64,000 bases of DNA, from assembly GCA_036556325.1 (NCBI GenBank), contig DATBJR010000043.1:5138-69137 (forward strand), given 5' to 3'. Source of the DNA: DASSCW01 sp036556325 (GTDB taxonomy: Bacteria > Chloroflexota > Limnocylindria > QHBO01). Shown here one piece after another: positions 39,696-48,608 of the stretch; position 1 is the stretch's first letter, and every line of letters starts with the position of its first letter. The notes beneath the pieces are model-generated. The model was not told where the DNA came from, did not search any database, and saw nothing but the letters and a program-made list of their open reading frames with translations. The translations under genes were made by a program, and so were the position numbers.

Positions 39696-40829
39696 TCAGT
39701 GCTCCTTGACGGTGGTGTAGAGCGGCAGAATCTCGCGCCACACGACGCCGGGTGGCAGGACCACGGTGTCGCCGCCGTGGAGGTACGTCCATCGCGTCCG
39801 GCTCTGCGCCGTCGGCCGCGACCAGTGCACGGCGATCGCCCGCCCGGCGACGTACAGCGTGGCACGCCCCTCGCCGACGAGGTGGTGGTAGCGACGGGGA
39901 TAGCCGCCCGGGTCGTGCGGGCCGTAGACGATGTCCTCGCGGACGTACTGGACCATGACGCTGGTGGCCGCCAGCACTCGATGGGTGCCGGCGTCGACAT
40001 GCTCCTGGCCGGCATCGTTGCGGCGCCACGCGTCCAGCTGGGCATCCCACTCCCAGCCGAAGTTCCAGAAGCTGTTGGTGAAGAACTGGACGTGCGCCAC
40101 GGGCCGGCCGGCGGGCAGCTTCACGTCGGGCTCGAAGCGGAACGGAGCCCGCAGGTCGCCGGTACGGGCCGCCAGCCGGTCGATCGCCTGGTTGTGCCCG
40201 AAGTCGTTGCGGACCTTCTGCAGGTCGGCGTAGAGATTGTGGGGTGCTGGCCGGTCGTGGCTGCGCAGGTAGTACGGCCATTGGCCGGTGATGCCGTTGA
40301 TGTACGGCAGGTGCGCCGCGTGGTAGCGCCGCACGCCCTCTCCACCGGCGCCGAACATGAACGGCAGCACGTGCATGTCCTGCCACAGGTCGATGCTGTA
40401 GTAGCGACCGGATCGTACCGGGCCGACGAGCCCATCGGCCTTGCGGCAGAGGTAGATGCCGGTGAAGCGCGTGACGTCACCCTCGACGGTGGCCTCCACC
40501 ACCATGTCCGCCAGGCCCAGGTTCGTCACCGGGCGCGCCAGCGGATGGTTCTCGATCTGGACCGCCAGGGCCGGGCGCTTGAGCCGATGCCGATCCGTCA
40601 GCGCCAAGCCGTCGAGCGGGCACCGGGCTGCCGGCTCGGGCGTGGCGCTCGGCGTCGGCGCCGGACTGGGGGTTGCCGATGGCGTCGGGGACGGCTTGGC
40701 GACGCTTGGCAGCGGCGTGGGGATCGGTGAGGGCGGCCCCGTGAACGCCAGCCAGCCTCCCCCCACGATCGCGAGCAGGAGGACGGCTGCGGCGCCGAGC
40801 ATGGCGGGCCGTGACCGCAGCAGGTCCAT
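39696..40829 (-). CDS. DUF3048 (YerB-like) secreted or membrane-anchored protein
   Basis: The 377-residue protein has one N-terminal membrane segment (about 10-30, MLGAAAVLLLAIVGGGWL), then a Pro/Ser/Thr linker (PTPSATPSPAPTPSATP). The conserved two-part DUF3048 region follows, with PALAVQIENHPLARPVTNLG, ADMVVEATVEGDVTRFTGIY, VGPVRSGRYYSIDL and, near the end, WTYLHGGDTVVLPPGVVW. DUF3048 proteins are found mostly in monoderm bacteria; B. subtilis YerB is the named member and has no settled biochemical role. The start ATG has TAGGAT 9 nt upstream and no Shine-Dalgarno. Confidence 0.88.
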   Translation of the reverse strand: MDLLRSRPAMLGAAAVLLLAIVGGGWLAFTGPPSPIPTPLPSVAKPSPTPSATPSPAPTPSATPEPAARCPLDGLALTDRHRLKRPALAVQIENHPLARPVTNLGLADMVVEATVEGDVTRFTGIYLCRKADGLVGPVRSGRYYSIDLWQDMHVLPFMFGAGGEGVRRYHAAHLPYINGITGQWPYYLRSHDRPAPHNLYADLQKVRNDFGHNQAIDRLAARTGDLRAPFRFEPDVKLPAGRPVAHVQFFTNSFWNFGWEWDAQLDAWRRNDAGQEHVDAGTHRVLAATSVMVQYVREDIVYGPHDPGGYPRRYHHLVGEGRATLYVAGRAIAVHWSRPTAQSRTRWTYLHGGDTVVLPPGVVWREILPLYTTVKEH

Positions 40830-40838
40830 CGGCCGCCC

Positions 40839-40844
40839 ATCCTA
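40839..40844 (-). promoter_or_regulatory. probable -10 hexamer (TAGGAT) of the DUF3048 gene, leaderless geometry
   Basis: On the - strand TAGGAT ends 9 nt before the ATG at 40829 with no ribosome-binding site between. The PLP-enzyme gene diverges from here with its own TAGACT. Confidence 0.45.
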
Positions 40845-40876
40845 GCCGAGTCGGCGGTGGGGCCGAGGGCCCCTGC

Positions 40877-40882
40877 TAGACT
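40877..40882 (+). promoter_or_regulatory. probable -10 hexamer (TAGACT) of the Cys/Met PLP-enzyme gene, leaderless geometry
   Basis: TAGACT ends 9 nt before the ATG at 40892, and the intervening bases (cggccggtc) contain no Shine-Dalgarno. Confidence 0.5.
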
Positions 40883-40891
40883 CGGCCGGTC

Positions 40892-42067
40892 ATGGCCGGC
40901 TTCTCGACCCGAGCGATCCGTGCGGCCAGCCGCGTGCCCGCCGCGCCACAGCCGCCCGTCAACGTCCCCATCTACCAGAGCAGCACGTTCGAGGTCTCGA
41001 GCGCCGGCGAGCTGGCCGAGCTGCTGGAGTTCGCGCGGCCCGGCCATTCGTACAGTCGCTACTCGAATCCCACGCACGCGGCCCTCGAGGACGCCCTGGC
41101 CGAGCTGGAGGGCGCCGAGGCATGTCATGTCACGGCCTCCGGCATGGCGGCCATCCACGCCGTCATGCTCTCGACGCTCAGCGCCGGCGACCAGGTCCTG
41201 ATCCCCGGTGCCGTGTACGGAGGCGTCATCGGGCTGGCGCACGCGGTCCTCGAGCGCTCCGGGATCGAGGCGGTCGCGGTGGACACCACCGACGCCGAGG
41301 CGGTCCGCGCCGCCATCGGCGACCGCACCCGGCTGCTGTGGCTGGAGACGATCAGCAACCCGACCACTGCCATGGCCGACGTCGGCCGCCTCGCCGCCAT
41401 GGCGCACGAGCGCGGCATCACGGTGGCGGTGGACAACACGTTTGCCTCGCCATACCTCGCCAACCCGCTCTCGCTCGGCGCCGACGTGGTCGTGCACTCC
41501 ACCACGAAGTACGTGGCCGGCCATTCGGACATCACCGGCGGCGCCATCCTGGGCAGCGGCGAGCGGGTCGACGCCGCGCGCCGGATCGTCATCAACGCCG
41601 GCGGCAACGCGGCTCCGCTGGAAGCCTTCCTGGCGCTTCGGGGCCTGAAGACGCTCGCGCTGCGCATGCAACGTCACTCGTCGAACGCGCTGTGCGTGGC
41701 CCGTGCGCTGCAGGACGCGCCCGGTATCGGTGCGGTGCTGTACCCCGGCCTCGAGTCGCATCCGCAGCATGAGCTGGCGATGCGAACCCTGCGCGACGGC
41801 ATGGCCGGCGGGATGCTCAGCATCGATCTCGCCGGGGGCCGTGCCGCGGGTGAGCGGTTCCTCGATCGGCTGCAGGTCGCCGTCCACGCGACCAGCCTCG
41901 GCAGCGTCGAGACGCTCTGCAGCCACCCGGCGTCCTCGTCCCATCGGCAATTCGGCGAGGACGACCTTGCGCACGCGGGGCTGACCGCGGGCATGGTCCG
42001 CGTCTCGGTCGGCCTGGAGGATCCGGAGGACCTGGTGGCCGATCTGACGGTCGCCGCAGCACCCTAG
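40892..42067 (+). CDS. Cys/Met-metabolism PLP-dependent enzyme (cystathionine gamma-synthase/lyase family)
   Basis: A fold-type I PLP enzyme of transsulfuration or gamma-replacement chemistry, 391 residues. Conserved blocks include PINVPIYQSSTF-like PPVNVPIYQSSTF, YSRYSNPTHAALEDALAELE, ASGMAAIHAVMLSTLSAGD, WLETISNPTT, VAVDNTFASPYLANPL and HSTTKYVAGHSDITGG, with the PLP lysine at Lys206. The C-terminal VSVGLEDPEDLVADL is standard. Sequence alone does not decide between cystathionine gamma-lyase, gamma-synthase and methionine gamma-lyase. No other sulfur-metabolism gene is adjacent, although many sulfotransferases occur in the window. Confidence 0.9.
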   Translation: MAGFSTRAIRAASRVPAAPQPPVNVPIYQSSTFEVSSAGELAELLEFARPGHSYSRYSNPTHAALEDALAELEGAEACHVTASGMAAIHAVMLSTLSAGDQVLIPGAVYGGVIGLAHAVLERSGIEAVAVDTTDAEAVRAAIGDRTRLLWLETISNPTTAMADVGRLAAMAHERGITVAVDNTFASPYLANPLSLGADVVVHSTTKYVAGHSDITGGAILGSGERVDAARRIVINAGGNAAPLEAFLALRGLKTLALRMQRHSSNALCVARALQDAPGIGAVLYPGLESHPQHELAMRTLRDGMAGGMLSIDLAGGRAAGERFLDRLQVAVHATSLGSVETLCSHPASSSHRQFGEDDLAHAGLTAGMVRVSVGLEDPEDLVADLTVAAAP

Positions 42068-42078
42068 GCCCGCACCGC

Positions 42079-43092
42079 ATGACGAGCGTGGTCGACGTCT
42101 GGCGCGCGATCGATCCCGAAGCGCGCCTGCTCGCCGGGCCCCCGACCGGGCTGGTCCGGCCGATTCGCTCCGTGCTGCGCAGCCGGGCGACGCCGCCGCA
42201 TCTGCCCGATCCGGCCGAGGCGGCACTGCTGATCGTCGACGCAGCCGCGCTGGGGCTGCGCGACACCGCCGACCTGTTCGCCGCCCTGGCCGAGGCACGG
42301 CTCGAGCCGGCCGCCATCCTGCTGCCCGGCGCGGCGAGCCTGGATGTGGCCGATGCGCCGCTGCCAGTCCTTTCCAGCGCCCAGCCGATGACCCGTCTGG
42401 CCGCCGACGCGGCCGCCTACCTGGCCGACGAGCCCGGTTCCCTGGCGCGGCTGGCCATCGACCTGCGGCTGGCATGTGCCGAGGCGGCGCTGGCGGAGCC
42501 GCAGCTCTCGACACCGGCCGGTCTGGTCGCCGCCCGCCTGGACCGTGGCGTCGCAGTCGCCGTCGACGGCACGTTGGCGACCCTGCATCCGCGCTCGGCG
42601 GGCCGCGCACTCGCCGCCAGGTTCGCGGCGCTGCATGCCCGCCTCCTGTCGGCCGGCGGCGCCGGGTCGCGTGGACCACAGCGTCAGTCGCGTGAAGGCC
42701 TGTGGCTGGCCGAGGGCCGTATCCGCCACGGCGCCTCGGTCTGGCTGTTCGACGACCGGCCGCTGGCCGCGGTCGACGAGGTCGCGGTCGAGGCGCTGAC
42801 CGCCACCTCGCGTGCCCTGCTGCGGCGGCCAGCGGCTGACGTGCTGTTGCGCCCCGCTCAGCGCGGCGTCCGGCCGGTGCCGGCGTCGCCGGCAGGGGAT
42901 CCACTTGACGCCACCCTGCTGGCCGTGGCGCTGGCGAACGGTCGTGTGGCACCGGCGGCCCGGGCCCTGGGGGTGCATCGCAACACGGTGCTCTACCGGC
43001 TTCGTCGCGCCCGGGCGGAGCGCGGCGTCGACCCGCGCCTGCCAGAGGACGCGCTGCGGATCCTGACCGACCGAAGGTCGCCGCACGCATGA
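42079..43092 (+). CDS. PucR-like transcriptional regulator with C-terminal HTH
   Basis: A 337-residue protein. Its end is the PucR-type helix-turn-helix: LLAVALANGRVAPAARALGV, then HRNTVLYRLRRARA and LPEDALRILTD. The N-terminal part (VRPIRSVLRSRATPPHLPDP, LLIVDAAALGLRD) resembles a PucR N-terminal sensing domain, and the middle is GGDEF-like only at the fold level, as in the PucR/CdaR group. It lies 11 nt after the PLP-enzyme gene and directly before a perfect inverted repeat and glnA, which makes nitrogen-linked control of glnA a reasonable hypothesis. Confidence 0.75.
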   Translation: MTSVVDVWRAIDPEARLLAGPPTGLVRPIRSVLRSRATPPHLPDPAEAALLIVDAAALGLRDTADLFAALAEARLEPAAILLPGAASLDVADAPLPVLSSAQPMTRLAADAAAYLADEPGSLARLAIDLRLACAEAALAEPQLSTPAGLVAARLDRGVAVAVDGTLATLHPRSAGRALAARFAALHARLLSAGGAGSRGPQRQSREGLWLAEGRIRHGASVWLFDDRPLAAVDEVAVEALTATSRALLRRPAADVLLRPAQRGVRPVPASPAGDPLDATLLAVALANGRVAPAARALGVHRNTVLYRLRRARAERGVDPRLPEDALRILTDRRSPHA

Positions 43093-43115
43093 CCAGCCGT
43101 TACTCGACGAGATCC

Positions 43116-43134
43116 GTTGTGCACACTGCACAAC
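43116..43134. promoter_or_regulatory. perfect inverted repeat GTTGTGCA-CAC-TGCACAAC, candidate operator upstream of glnA
   Basis: Two 8-nt arms pair perfectly around a 3-nt centre, directly after the PucR-like gene. The centre lies about 65 nt upstream of the TAGGCT -10 candidate of glnA, a position more typical of activator binding than of a blocking repressor. Arms this perfect are rare in the gaps I read. Confidence 0.6.
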
Positions 43135-43187
43135 AAATCAACGACGTCCAACGGCGAAGCCGCCGTGCCATCGGGCTCCGTGGCGCC

Positions 43188-43193
43188 TAGGCT
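43188..43193 (+). promoter_or_regulatory. probable -10 hexamer (TAGGCT) of glnA
   Basis: TAGGCT lies about 50 nt before the glnA ATG and downstream of the inverted repeat. The ribosome-binding site AGAGGAG (43227-43233) sits 11 nt before the ATG. Confidence 0.4.
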
Positions 43194-43244
43194 CTACGGG
43201 TCCCATTCGGGGCAGCCATCCACACCAGAGGAGCCGATCGACCG

Positions 43245-44609
43245 ATGCCGTCCAAGGAGCTGAACGCCGCCCTGAAGCTGGCCGAGGAGCGCAACCTGCG
43301 CTTCGTCAGCCTGCAATTCACCGACATCGTGGGGGCGGTGAAATCGGTCCAGGTGCCGATGCACCAGCTCGAGGAGGCGGTCGAGCACGGGAAGTGGTTC
43401 GACGGCTCCAGCATCGAGGGCTTCGCCCGCATCGCCGAGTCGGACATGTTCCTGGTGCCGGACCTGTCGACGTTCGCCGAGATCCCCTGGGAGCCGGGCC
43501 GCGAGCCCGACGGCAGCGAGCGCGCGACCGGTGCGGCGCGCGTCATCTGCGACGTCTTCACCCCCAATGGCGAGCCATTCCCCGGTGACCCGCGCTGGGT
43601 CCTGCGGCGGCAGCTCGATCGGGCCAAGCAGCTTGGCTACGTCCTGAACACCGGGCCCGAGCTCGAGTTCTTCCTCCTGCGCCGCAGCGAGACCGACGTG
43701 GAGACGCTGCCGCACGACGCGGCCGGCTACTTCGACCTCTCCGAGGACCTGGGGACCGAGGTTCGCAAGGAGATGATGAACGACCTCGAGGCCTTCGGGA
43801 TCAAGGTCGAGACCGCGCACCACGAGGTCGCCACCGGCCAGCACGAGATCGACTTCGAGTACGCCGATGCCCTCCGCACCGCCGACAACGCGGTGACCTT
43901 CAAGACCACGCTCAAGGCGGTGGCCGCCCGGCACGGGCTGTACGCGACCTTCATGCCCAAGCCGTTCTTCGGCATGAACGGCAACGGCATGCACACCCAC
44001 CAGAGCCTGTGGGACGTCAAGAAGGGTCGCAACGCCTTCGCCGACGAGAAGGACGACTACGGGCTGTCCGACACGGCCCGCAGCTACATCGCCGGCATCC
44101 TGGAGCACGCCCGCGGCATGATCGGGGTGCTGGCACCGCTGGTGAACAGCTACAAGCGGCTGGTGCCCGGCTACGAGGCCCCGGTCTACATCGGCTGGGC
44201 CCGGATCAACCGCTCGGCACTGATCCGGATCCCGCAGATCAGCAAGGGCCAGATGAACTCGACCAGGATCGAGCTGCGCTGCCCGGACCCGTCCTCGAAC
44301 CCGTACCTGGCCTTTGCCTGCATGCTGGCCGCCGGCCTGGATGGCATCGAGCGCAAGCTCACGCCGCCGGCACCGGTCGAGGAGAATCTCTACCACTTCG
44401 ATGCCGCCAAGCTGGCGAGCCGCAAGATCAGGCAGCTGCCAGGTACGCTGCGCGAGGCGCTGGACGAGCTCCAGGCCGATGCGGTCATCGGCGAGGCGCT
44501 CGGCGAGCACGTCTACGAGCGGTTCGTGGAGGCCAAGACCGAGGAGTGGGACGAGTACCGGATGCAGGTCACCTCGTGGGAGGTGGAGCGCTACCTGGAG
44601 GCCTTCTAG
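43245..44609 (+). CDS. glnA: glutamine synthetase type I
   Basis: Makes glutamine from glutamate, ammonia and ATP; active as a dodecamer. The 454-residue protein shows the GSI blocks RFVSLQFTDIVGAVKSVQVP, WFDGSSIEGFARIAESDM, PGPELEFFLLRR-like GPELEFFLLRR, ETAHHEVATGQHEIDF-like TAHHEVATGQHEIDFEYA, KPFFGMNGNGMHTHQSLW, NSYKRLVPGYEAPVYIGW and ELRCPDPSSNPYLAFACML. The region around the usual adenylylation tyrosine reads ENLYHFDAAKLASRKIRQLP, not the NLYDLPPEE pattern, so GlnE control is doubtful; this fits the GSI-alpha type. The PucR-like gene and a perfect palindrome lie just upstream. Confidence 0.96.
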   Translation: MPSKELNAALKLAEERNLRFVSLQFTDIVGAVKSVQVPMHQLEEAVEHGKWFDGSSIEGFARIAESDMFLVPDLSTFAEIPWEPGREPDGSERATGAARVICDVFTPNGEPFPGDPRWVLRRQLDRAKQLGYVLNTGPELEFFLLRRSETDVETLPHDAAGYFDLSEDLGTEVRKEMMNDLEAFGIKVETAHHEVATGQHEIDFEYADALRTADNAVTFKTTLKAVAARHGLYATFMPKPFFGMNGNGMHTHQSLWDVKKGRNAFADEKDDYGLSDTARSYIAGILEHARGMIGVLAPLVNSYKRLVPGYEAPVYIGWARINRSALIRIPQISKGQMNSTRIELRCPDPSSNPYLAFACMLAAGLDGIERKLTPPAPVEENLYHFDAAKLASRKIRQLPGTLREALDELQADAVIGEALGEHVYERFVEAKTEEWDEYRMQVTSWEVERYLEAF

Positions 44610-44646
44610 CGACCACTCTCGCCCGGGCGTCTGCCCGCGCCCGCAG

Positions 44647-45807
44647 GTGAGCGGGCTCCGCCTCGCCTTCCTGGGTGATCCTGGGAGCGTTCACCTGCAC
44701 CGCTGGCTGGCCGCGTTCGTCGCGCGTGGTCATGCCGTCTGCCTCCTCGAGCCGCACGGCCACCCGGCTGACGATGCCGGACCGCCCGCCGGCGTCGAGC
44801 GACTGCAGTTCCGCTCGGTCCAGGCCGACCGCTCGCCGATGGGTTTGTGGCGGGCGCGCGCCGACCTGCGGCGCACCCTGGCCGCCTGGCGGCCGCACGT
44901 GCTGCACGCGCACTACGCCCGCAGCCCGGCCTGGCACGCCTGGCTGTCGGGGTGGCGACCCTACGTGGTGACGGTGTGGGGCTCGGAAGTCCTGCGTGCA
45001 GCCGAGATGCCGCGGCTCGGACGGCTGTTCACGCGGCTGGCGCTGCGTGACGCGGCGCTGGTGACGGCCGGCACGGAGCAGCTCGCGGCGGCGGCCGTGC
45101 GCCTGGGCGCGCGCCCCGAGCGCGTGCGCCATGCCGAGTTCGGGATCGACACCCTGCGCTTCCACCCCGGGATGGCAGGCGCGCAGCGCGCCGAGTTGCG
45201 GGCCGAGCTGGGGCTCGGCGACGCCCGGGTGGTCGTCTCGCCGCGCATCCTGGCTCCGCTGTACCGGCACGAAGTGGTGATCGAGGCGCTGGCGCGCATG
45301 CCCGCGGACGTGCTGGTCCTCTCCAGCGGCATGCGGGCCGATCCCGCCGAGCGCCAGCGGCTCGAGGCGCTGGCGCGGCAGCTCGGCGTCGCCGAACGAT
45401 GGCGCATCTTGCCGGCCATGGACGCCGATCGGATGGCGGACCTCTACCGCCTGGCCGATGTGGTCGTGTCCGTACCCGAGAGCGACGCGATGCCACAGAG
45501 CGTGATGGAGGCCATGGCCACCGGGACGCCGGCGGTCGTCAGCGACCTGCCTGATCCGCGCGGGTGGCTTGGCGACCTGACACCGCAGCTGATCGTGCCG
45601 GTGGGTGACGCCGCCGCGACCGCGGCGGCAATGCAGCGTGCGCTGGCCCTGTCAGGCGGGGAGCGGCGCGCCTTGGGCGAGGAGCTGCGCCAACGCGTCA
45701 TCGAGCGCGCCGACGCGACACGCAGCATGGACGAGGTGGAGGGCTGGTACCGCGAGCTGGCGGAGGCTCGCCACGGGCGCCGTGGCGGGCGGGCTGGCGC
45801 CGGATGA
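44647..45807 (+). CDS. GT4-family glycosyltransferase
   Basis: A 386-residue GT-B enzyme from GTG 44647, 37 nt after glnA; the frame is open upstream only as glnA shadow. N-terminal LRLAFLGDPGSVHLHRWLAA is the fold-opening strand, and VLHAHYARSPAW and YVVTVWGSEVLRA follow. The donor domain has VVVSPRILAPLYRHEVVIEA, GVAERWRILPAMDADRMADL, VVVSVPESDAMPQSVMEAMA (the E-x7-E-type segment) and GTPAVVSDLPDPRGWLGD. It is ATGA-coupled to a flippase, so it likely acts on the lipid-linked oligosaccharide that the flippase exports. Sugar specificity is not visible. Confidence 0.87.
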   Translation: MSGLRLAFLGDPGSVHLHRWLAAFVARGHAVCLLEPHGHPADDAGPPAGVERLQFRSVQADRSPMGLWRARADLRRTLAAWRPHVLHAHYARSPAWHAWLSGWRPYVVTVWGSEVLRAAEMPRLGRLFTRLALRDAALVTAGTEQLAAAAVRLGARPERVRHAEFGIDTLRFHPGMAGAQRAELRAELGLGDARVVVSPRILAPLYRHEVVIEALARMPADVLVLSSGMRADPAERQRLEALARQLGVAERWRILPAMDADRMADLYRLADVVVSVPESDAMPQSVMEAMATGTPAVVSDLPDPRGWLGDLTPQLIVPVGDAAATAAAMQRALALSGGERRALGEELRQRVIERADATRSMDEVEGWYRELAEARHGRRGGRAGAG

Positions 45808-47132
45808 GCGACCGTCCCAGCTTCGGCTCGCAGGTGGCGCGGGTCTACGCTGCGCGACTGGTGCAGTTCGGCTGCACGGTGGCGGTGGCCTTCCTGCTGG
45901 CTCGCCTGCTCGGGCCGAGCGGTCGCGGGGAGTACTCGCTCCTGCTGCTCCTGCCCTCCACGCTGTTTGCGCTGGGCCAGCTGGGGCTGCCGTCGGCCCT
46001 GACCTACTTCGCCGGCAGCGGGCGTTCGGTGGCCTCGCTGGCGGCGGCGGCCGCGGTGGTCGCCACCGTGCTGTCCGCCGTCCTGGTGGCCGGCAGCTTG
46101 GCGGCCCTGCCGACCCTGCACCCCGCGCTGTTCGCCGCCGCCCCGCTGGGGCTCCTGCAGGTCGCCACCGTGGCGCTGCCGATCCTGCTGGCCACCTCGT
46201 TCTTCGGCTCCATCCTGTGGGGCCGACAGCTGGTGCGGCCGTACAGCCGCGTGCTGGCGAGCCAGTCGCTCGGCTGGCTGCTGGCGGTCATCGGCCTGGT
46301 GGGCGTGGCCCACCTGGGGGTGACCGGCGCGCTGTCGGCGTACCTGCTGGTGACCGGGGTGGGCGCCGCGGCAGTGGTGGTGCTCGTACTCCGTGAGCGG
46401 TCGCGCGCGGCCGCCGATGAGCCGCCCGCCGGGGCCGTCAACCTCGGCGCGTTGCTGGGGTACGGCCTGCGCCTCTACCCCGCCGGCGTGTCGACCTTCC
46501 TGAGCTACCGCGCCGACCTCTTCCTGCTCAGCGCGCTGCGCGGCGACGCGGCGGCCATTGGCCTGTACGCCCTGGCAGTGTCACTGGCCGAGATCACCTT
46601 CCAGGTCCCGGACTCGGTGGCCACCCTCTTCTATCCGCGGGTGGCCGGCGCCGAGCGGGAGGAGGCGGACCGCCTGGCGCCCTCGATCGCACGCTTCAGC
46701 CTGCTGCTCACCGGCCTCGCCGCCGTGGCGCTCATCCCGATGGCGTGGCTGGCCATCCGGATCGTGCTGCCGGGCTACGACGGCAGCCTGCTGCCCTTCC
46801 TGCTGCTGCTGCCCGGCACGGTGGCGCTGGGGCTGTCGAAGGTGCTGTCGGGCTACATCTCGGGGCTTGGGCGGCCCGAGCCGGTGGGCATCATCGCGAT
46901 GGTGGCGCTGGGGGTGAACCTGGTCGTCAACGTCGTCCTCATCCCGCCGCTGGGCATCGCCGGCGCCGCACTGGCCTCGATGATCTCGTACAGCCTGCAC
47001 GCCGCGCTGACCGTGTGGCTGGCCAGCCGTCTGTCAGGCGTCCGGCCGCTGGAATTCGTCACGCCCGGACGGGCCGAGGTCAGCCGGCTGGTCGAGCGGC
47101 TCGCCAGCCTCTGGCCCAGCCGCGCCGGCTGA
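45804..47132 (+). CDS. polysaccharide flippase (Wzx-like, MATE/MVF superfamily)
   Basis: Exports lipid-linked oligosaccharides across the membrane. The 442 residues contain about 12-14 membrane segments. The N-terminus ARLVQFGCTVAVAFLLARLL and GPSGRGEYSLLLLLPSTLFA matches the Polysacc_synt family, and YGLRLYPAGVSTFLSYRADL and GLGRPEPVGIIAMVALGVNL are typical later segments. It is coupled by ATGA to the preceding glycosyltransferase. Its last 99 nt overlap the convergent ligase gene, an unusually long antisense overlap for this window. Confidence 0.86.
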   Translation: MSDRPSFGSQVARVYAARLVQFGCTVAVAFLLARLLGPSGRGEYSLLLLLPSTLFALGQLGLPSALTYFAGSGRSVASLAAAAAVVATVLSAVLVAGSLAALPTLHPALFAAAPLGLLQVATVALPILLATSFFGSILWGRQLVRPYSRVLASQSLGWLLAVIGLVGVAHLGVTGALSAYLLVTGVGAAAVVVLVLRERSRAAADEPPAGAVNLGALLGYGLRLYPAGVSTFLSYRADLFLLSALRGDAAAIGLYALAVSLAEITFQVPDSVATLFYPRVAGAEREEADRLAPSIARFSLLLTGLAAVALIPMAWLAIRIVLPGYDGSLLPFLLLLPGTVALGLSKVLSGYISGLGRPEPVGIIAMVALGVNLVVNVVLIPPLGIAGAALASMISYSLHAALTVWLASRLSGVRPLEFVTPGRAEVSRLVERLASLWPSRAG

Positions 47133-48608
47133 GGCCGCCCGCCCGCCCGGCAGCGACCAGGCCAGGCCCGCCAGCAGCGCCACCGCCAGGACGTCGCCGT
47201 TCATGGTCCGGTAGGGCCGATACAGGTCGTTGCCGAACAGGGTGGCCATGGCCACGAACCCGATCAGCGCCAGGGCCACCGCGACGCCGGTGATGCGCTC
47301 GGGTGCGATCGTCGATCGGCGTGTCCCCAGCGCACGCCAGAGGACCAACGCCAGGCCGATGGCGGCCAGCAGCGCGAACGGCAGCCCGTACTCGGCGGCC
47401 AGGTTCGGCAGCAGGTTGTGGGCGGACTGCAGCTCCGGCACGCTGGCATCCGGGCGGATGCGCTCGAACTCGGCCTGAAACCCCCCTGGCCCCACGCCGA
47501 GCAGCGGGGACTGCGCGGTGATCTCGGCGGCGGCGCCCACGGCTTCCAGCCGAATGCCGATGGAGCCCGAGCCGTTGTACGTGTCCGGATCCCAGGATTC
47601 GACACGCCCCTCGCCCTGCATCCCGACCAGCAGCGACTCGTAGGCGGCGGCCACTCCGGGCGCGACGACGCGAAGGGCTGCCAGTGGGTAGGGAACCACC
47701 ACCGCCAGCAGCAGCGCGATCACCGCCAGCAGCGCCAGGCGACGCCGCCAGCCGCGCACCAGCAGCAGCACCATCAGCGCAGCCACCAGCGCTGCCGAGA
47801 GCCAGGCACTCTTCGTGTACGTGAAGAACAGCGCGAGGATGATGAGGCCGATCGCGGCCCAGCCGACAAGGGTCGCGACCCGGCGCCGGCTGGCCCAGGG
47901 CCACGCGAACACGACGCTGGCGGCCGCCGGCAGGGCAACCACCAGCATCGTGCCGAAGATGCCGACGTTGAAGTAGGTCAGCCGCGCGAACAGCATGCGC
48001 TGCTCGTACAGGTCGCGGGGCCCCACCACGATCAGCAGCCAGGCGAAGTTGAGGAGCGTGGCGACCACCACTCCGGCCGCCACCGCCAGCAGCGCGGCGG
48101 ACACCTGGCGCAGGGTGGGCCGCAGGGCGAAGGCGACCGCGAACAGCGCGAGCGGCTCCAGCACGCCGTGCAGCGTGATGTTGACCGCGTCGTCGCGGGA
48201 GGGCGCGGCCAGCGTCGCGACCACGGCAAGGCCGGCTCCCAGGATCATTGCGATCCAGGTCGGCCACCGGTTCCGCTCCTCAGCACGATCAGGGGTGCGG
48301 TCGAGCAGCGCGCCGACCGCCAGCGCTGCGATCACGATCGTCGCCGGCAGGACCTGGACAGGGCCGACCACCGCCTCGGCGCGCGCGACGTTGACGATGG
48401 GCAGGGCGGCCGCCAACAGCAGCAGCCCGGACCAGGGCCGAGCCACCGCCAGGACGACCATCGCCGCCGCCAGCGTCGCCGCCACCACGGCGGCCGCCAC
48501 GCCGAGCGCCGGGGGCGCCTCGACCGGCCGGTAGGCACCGGCCATGGCCAGGGCGGCCACCGCGAGGGCCAGCGCGCCACCGGCAGTCCAGCGCACGGCG
48601 GTCGTCAC
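47034..48608 (-). CDS. O-antigen ligase/polymerase-like (Wzy/WaaL-type) membrane protein
   Basis: A 524-residue protein with around twelve membrane segments and a large loop (about 320-400) containing SWDPDTYNGSGSIGIRLEA and LLGVGPGGFQAEFERIRPD. The latter resembles the conserved PLFGVGPGxF-type motif of the O-antigen ligase (Wzy_C) family, and the following SAHNLLPNLAAEYGLPFALL carries the usual His-Asn. It probably polymerises or ligates exported oligosaccharide units. The GTG start at 48608 overlaps the stop of the upstream gene as GTGA. The C-terminal tail is Ala/Gly/Pro-rich and overlaps the flippase gene convergently. Confidence 0.83.
   Translation of the reverse strand: MTTAVRWTAGGALALAVAALAMAGAYRPVEAPPALGVAAAVVAATLAAAMVVLAVARPWSGLLLLAAALPIVNVARAEAVVGPVQVLPATIVIAALAVGALLDRTPDRAEERNRWPTWIAMILGAGLAVVATLAAPSRDDAVNITLHGVLEPLALFAVAFALRPTLRQVSAALLAVAAGVVVATLLNFAWLLIVVGPRDLYEQRMLFARLTYFNVGIFGTMLVVALPAAASVVFAWPWASRRRVATLVGWAAIGLIILALFFTYTKSAWLSAALVAALMVLLLVRGWRRRLALLAVIALLLAVVVPYPLAALRVVAPGVAAAYESLLVGMQGEGRVESWDPDTYNGSGSIGIRLEAVGAAAEITAQSPLLGVGPGGFQAEFERIRPDASVPELQSAHNLLPNLAAEYGLPFALLAAIGLALVLWRALGTRRSTIAPERITGVAVALALIGFVAMATLFGNDLYRPYRTMNGDVLAVALLAGLAWSLPGGRAASAGAAGPEAGEPLDQPADLGPSGRDEFQRPDA

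Noticed and set aside
40620..40740. Proline/serine/threonine tandem repeats in the DUF3048 gene as a DNA repeat array
   Set aside because: It is an ordinary low-complexity linker (PTPSATPSP) after the membrane segment; no precise DNA period is present.
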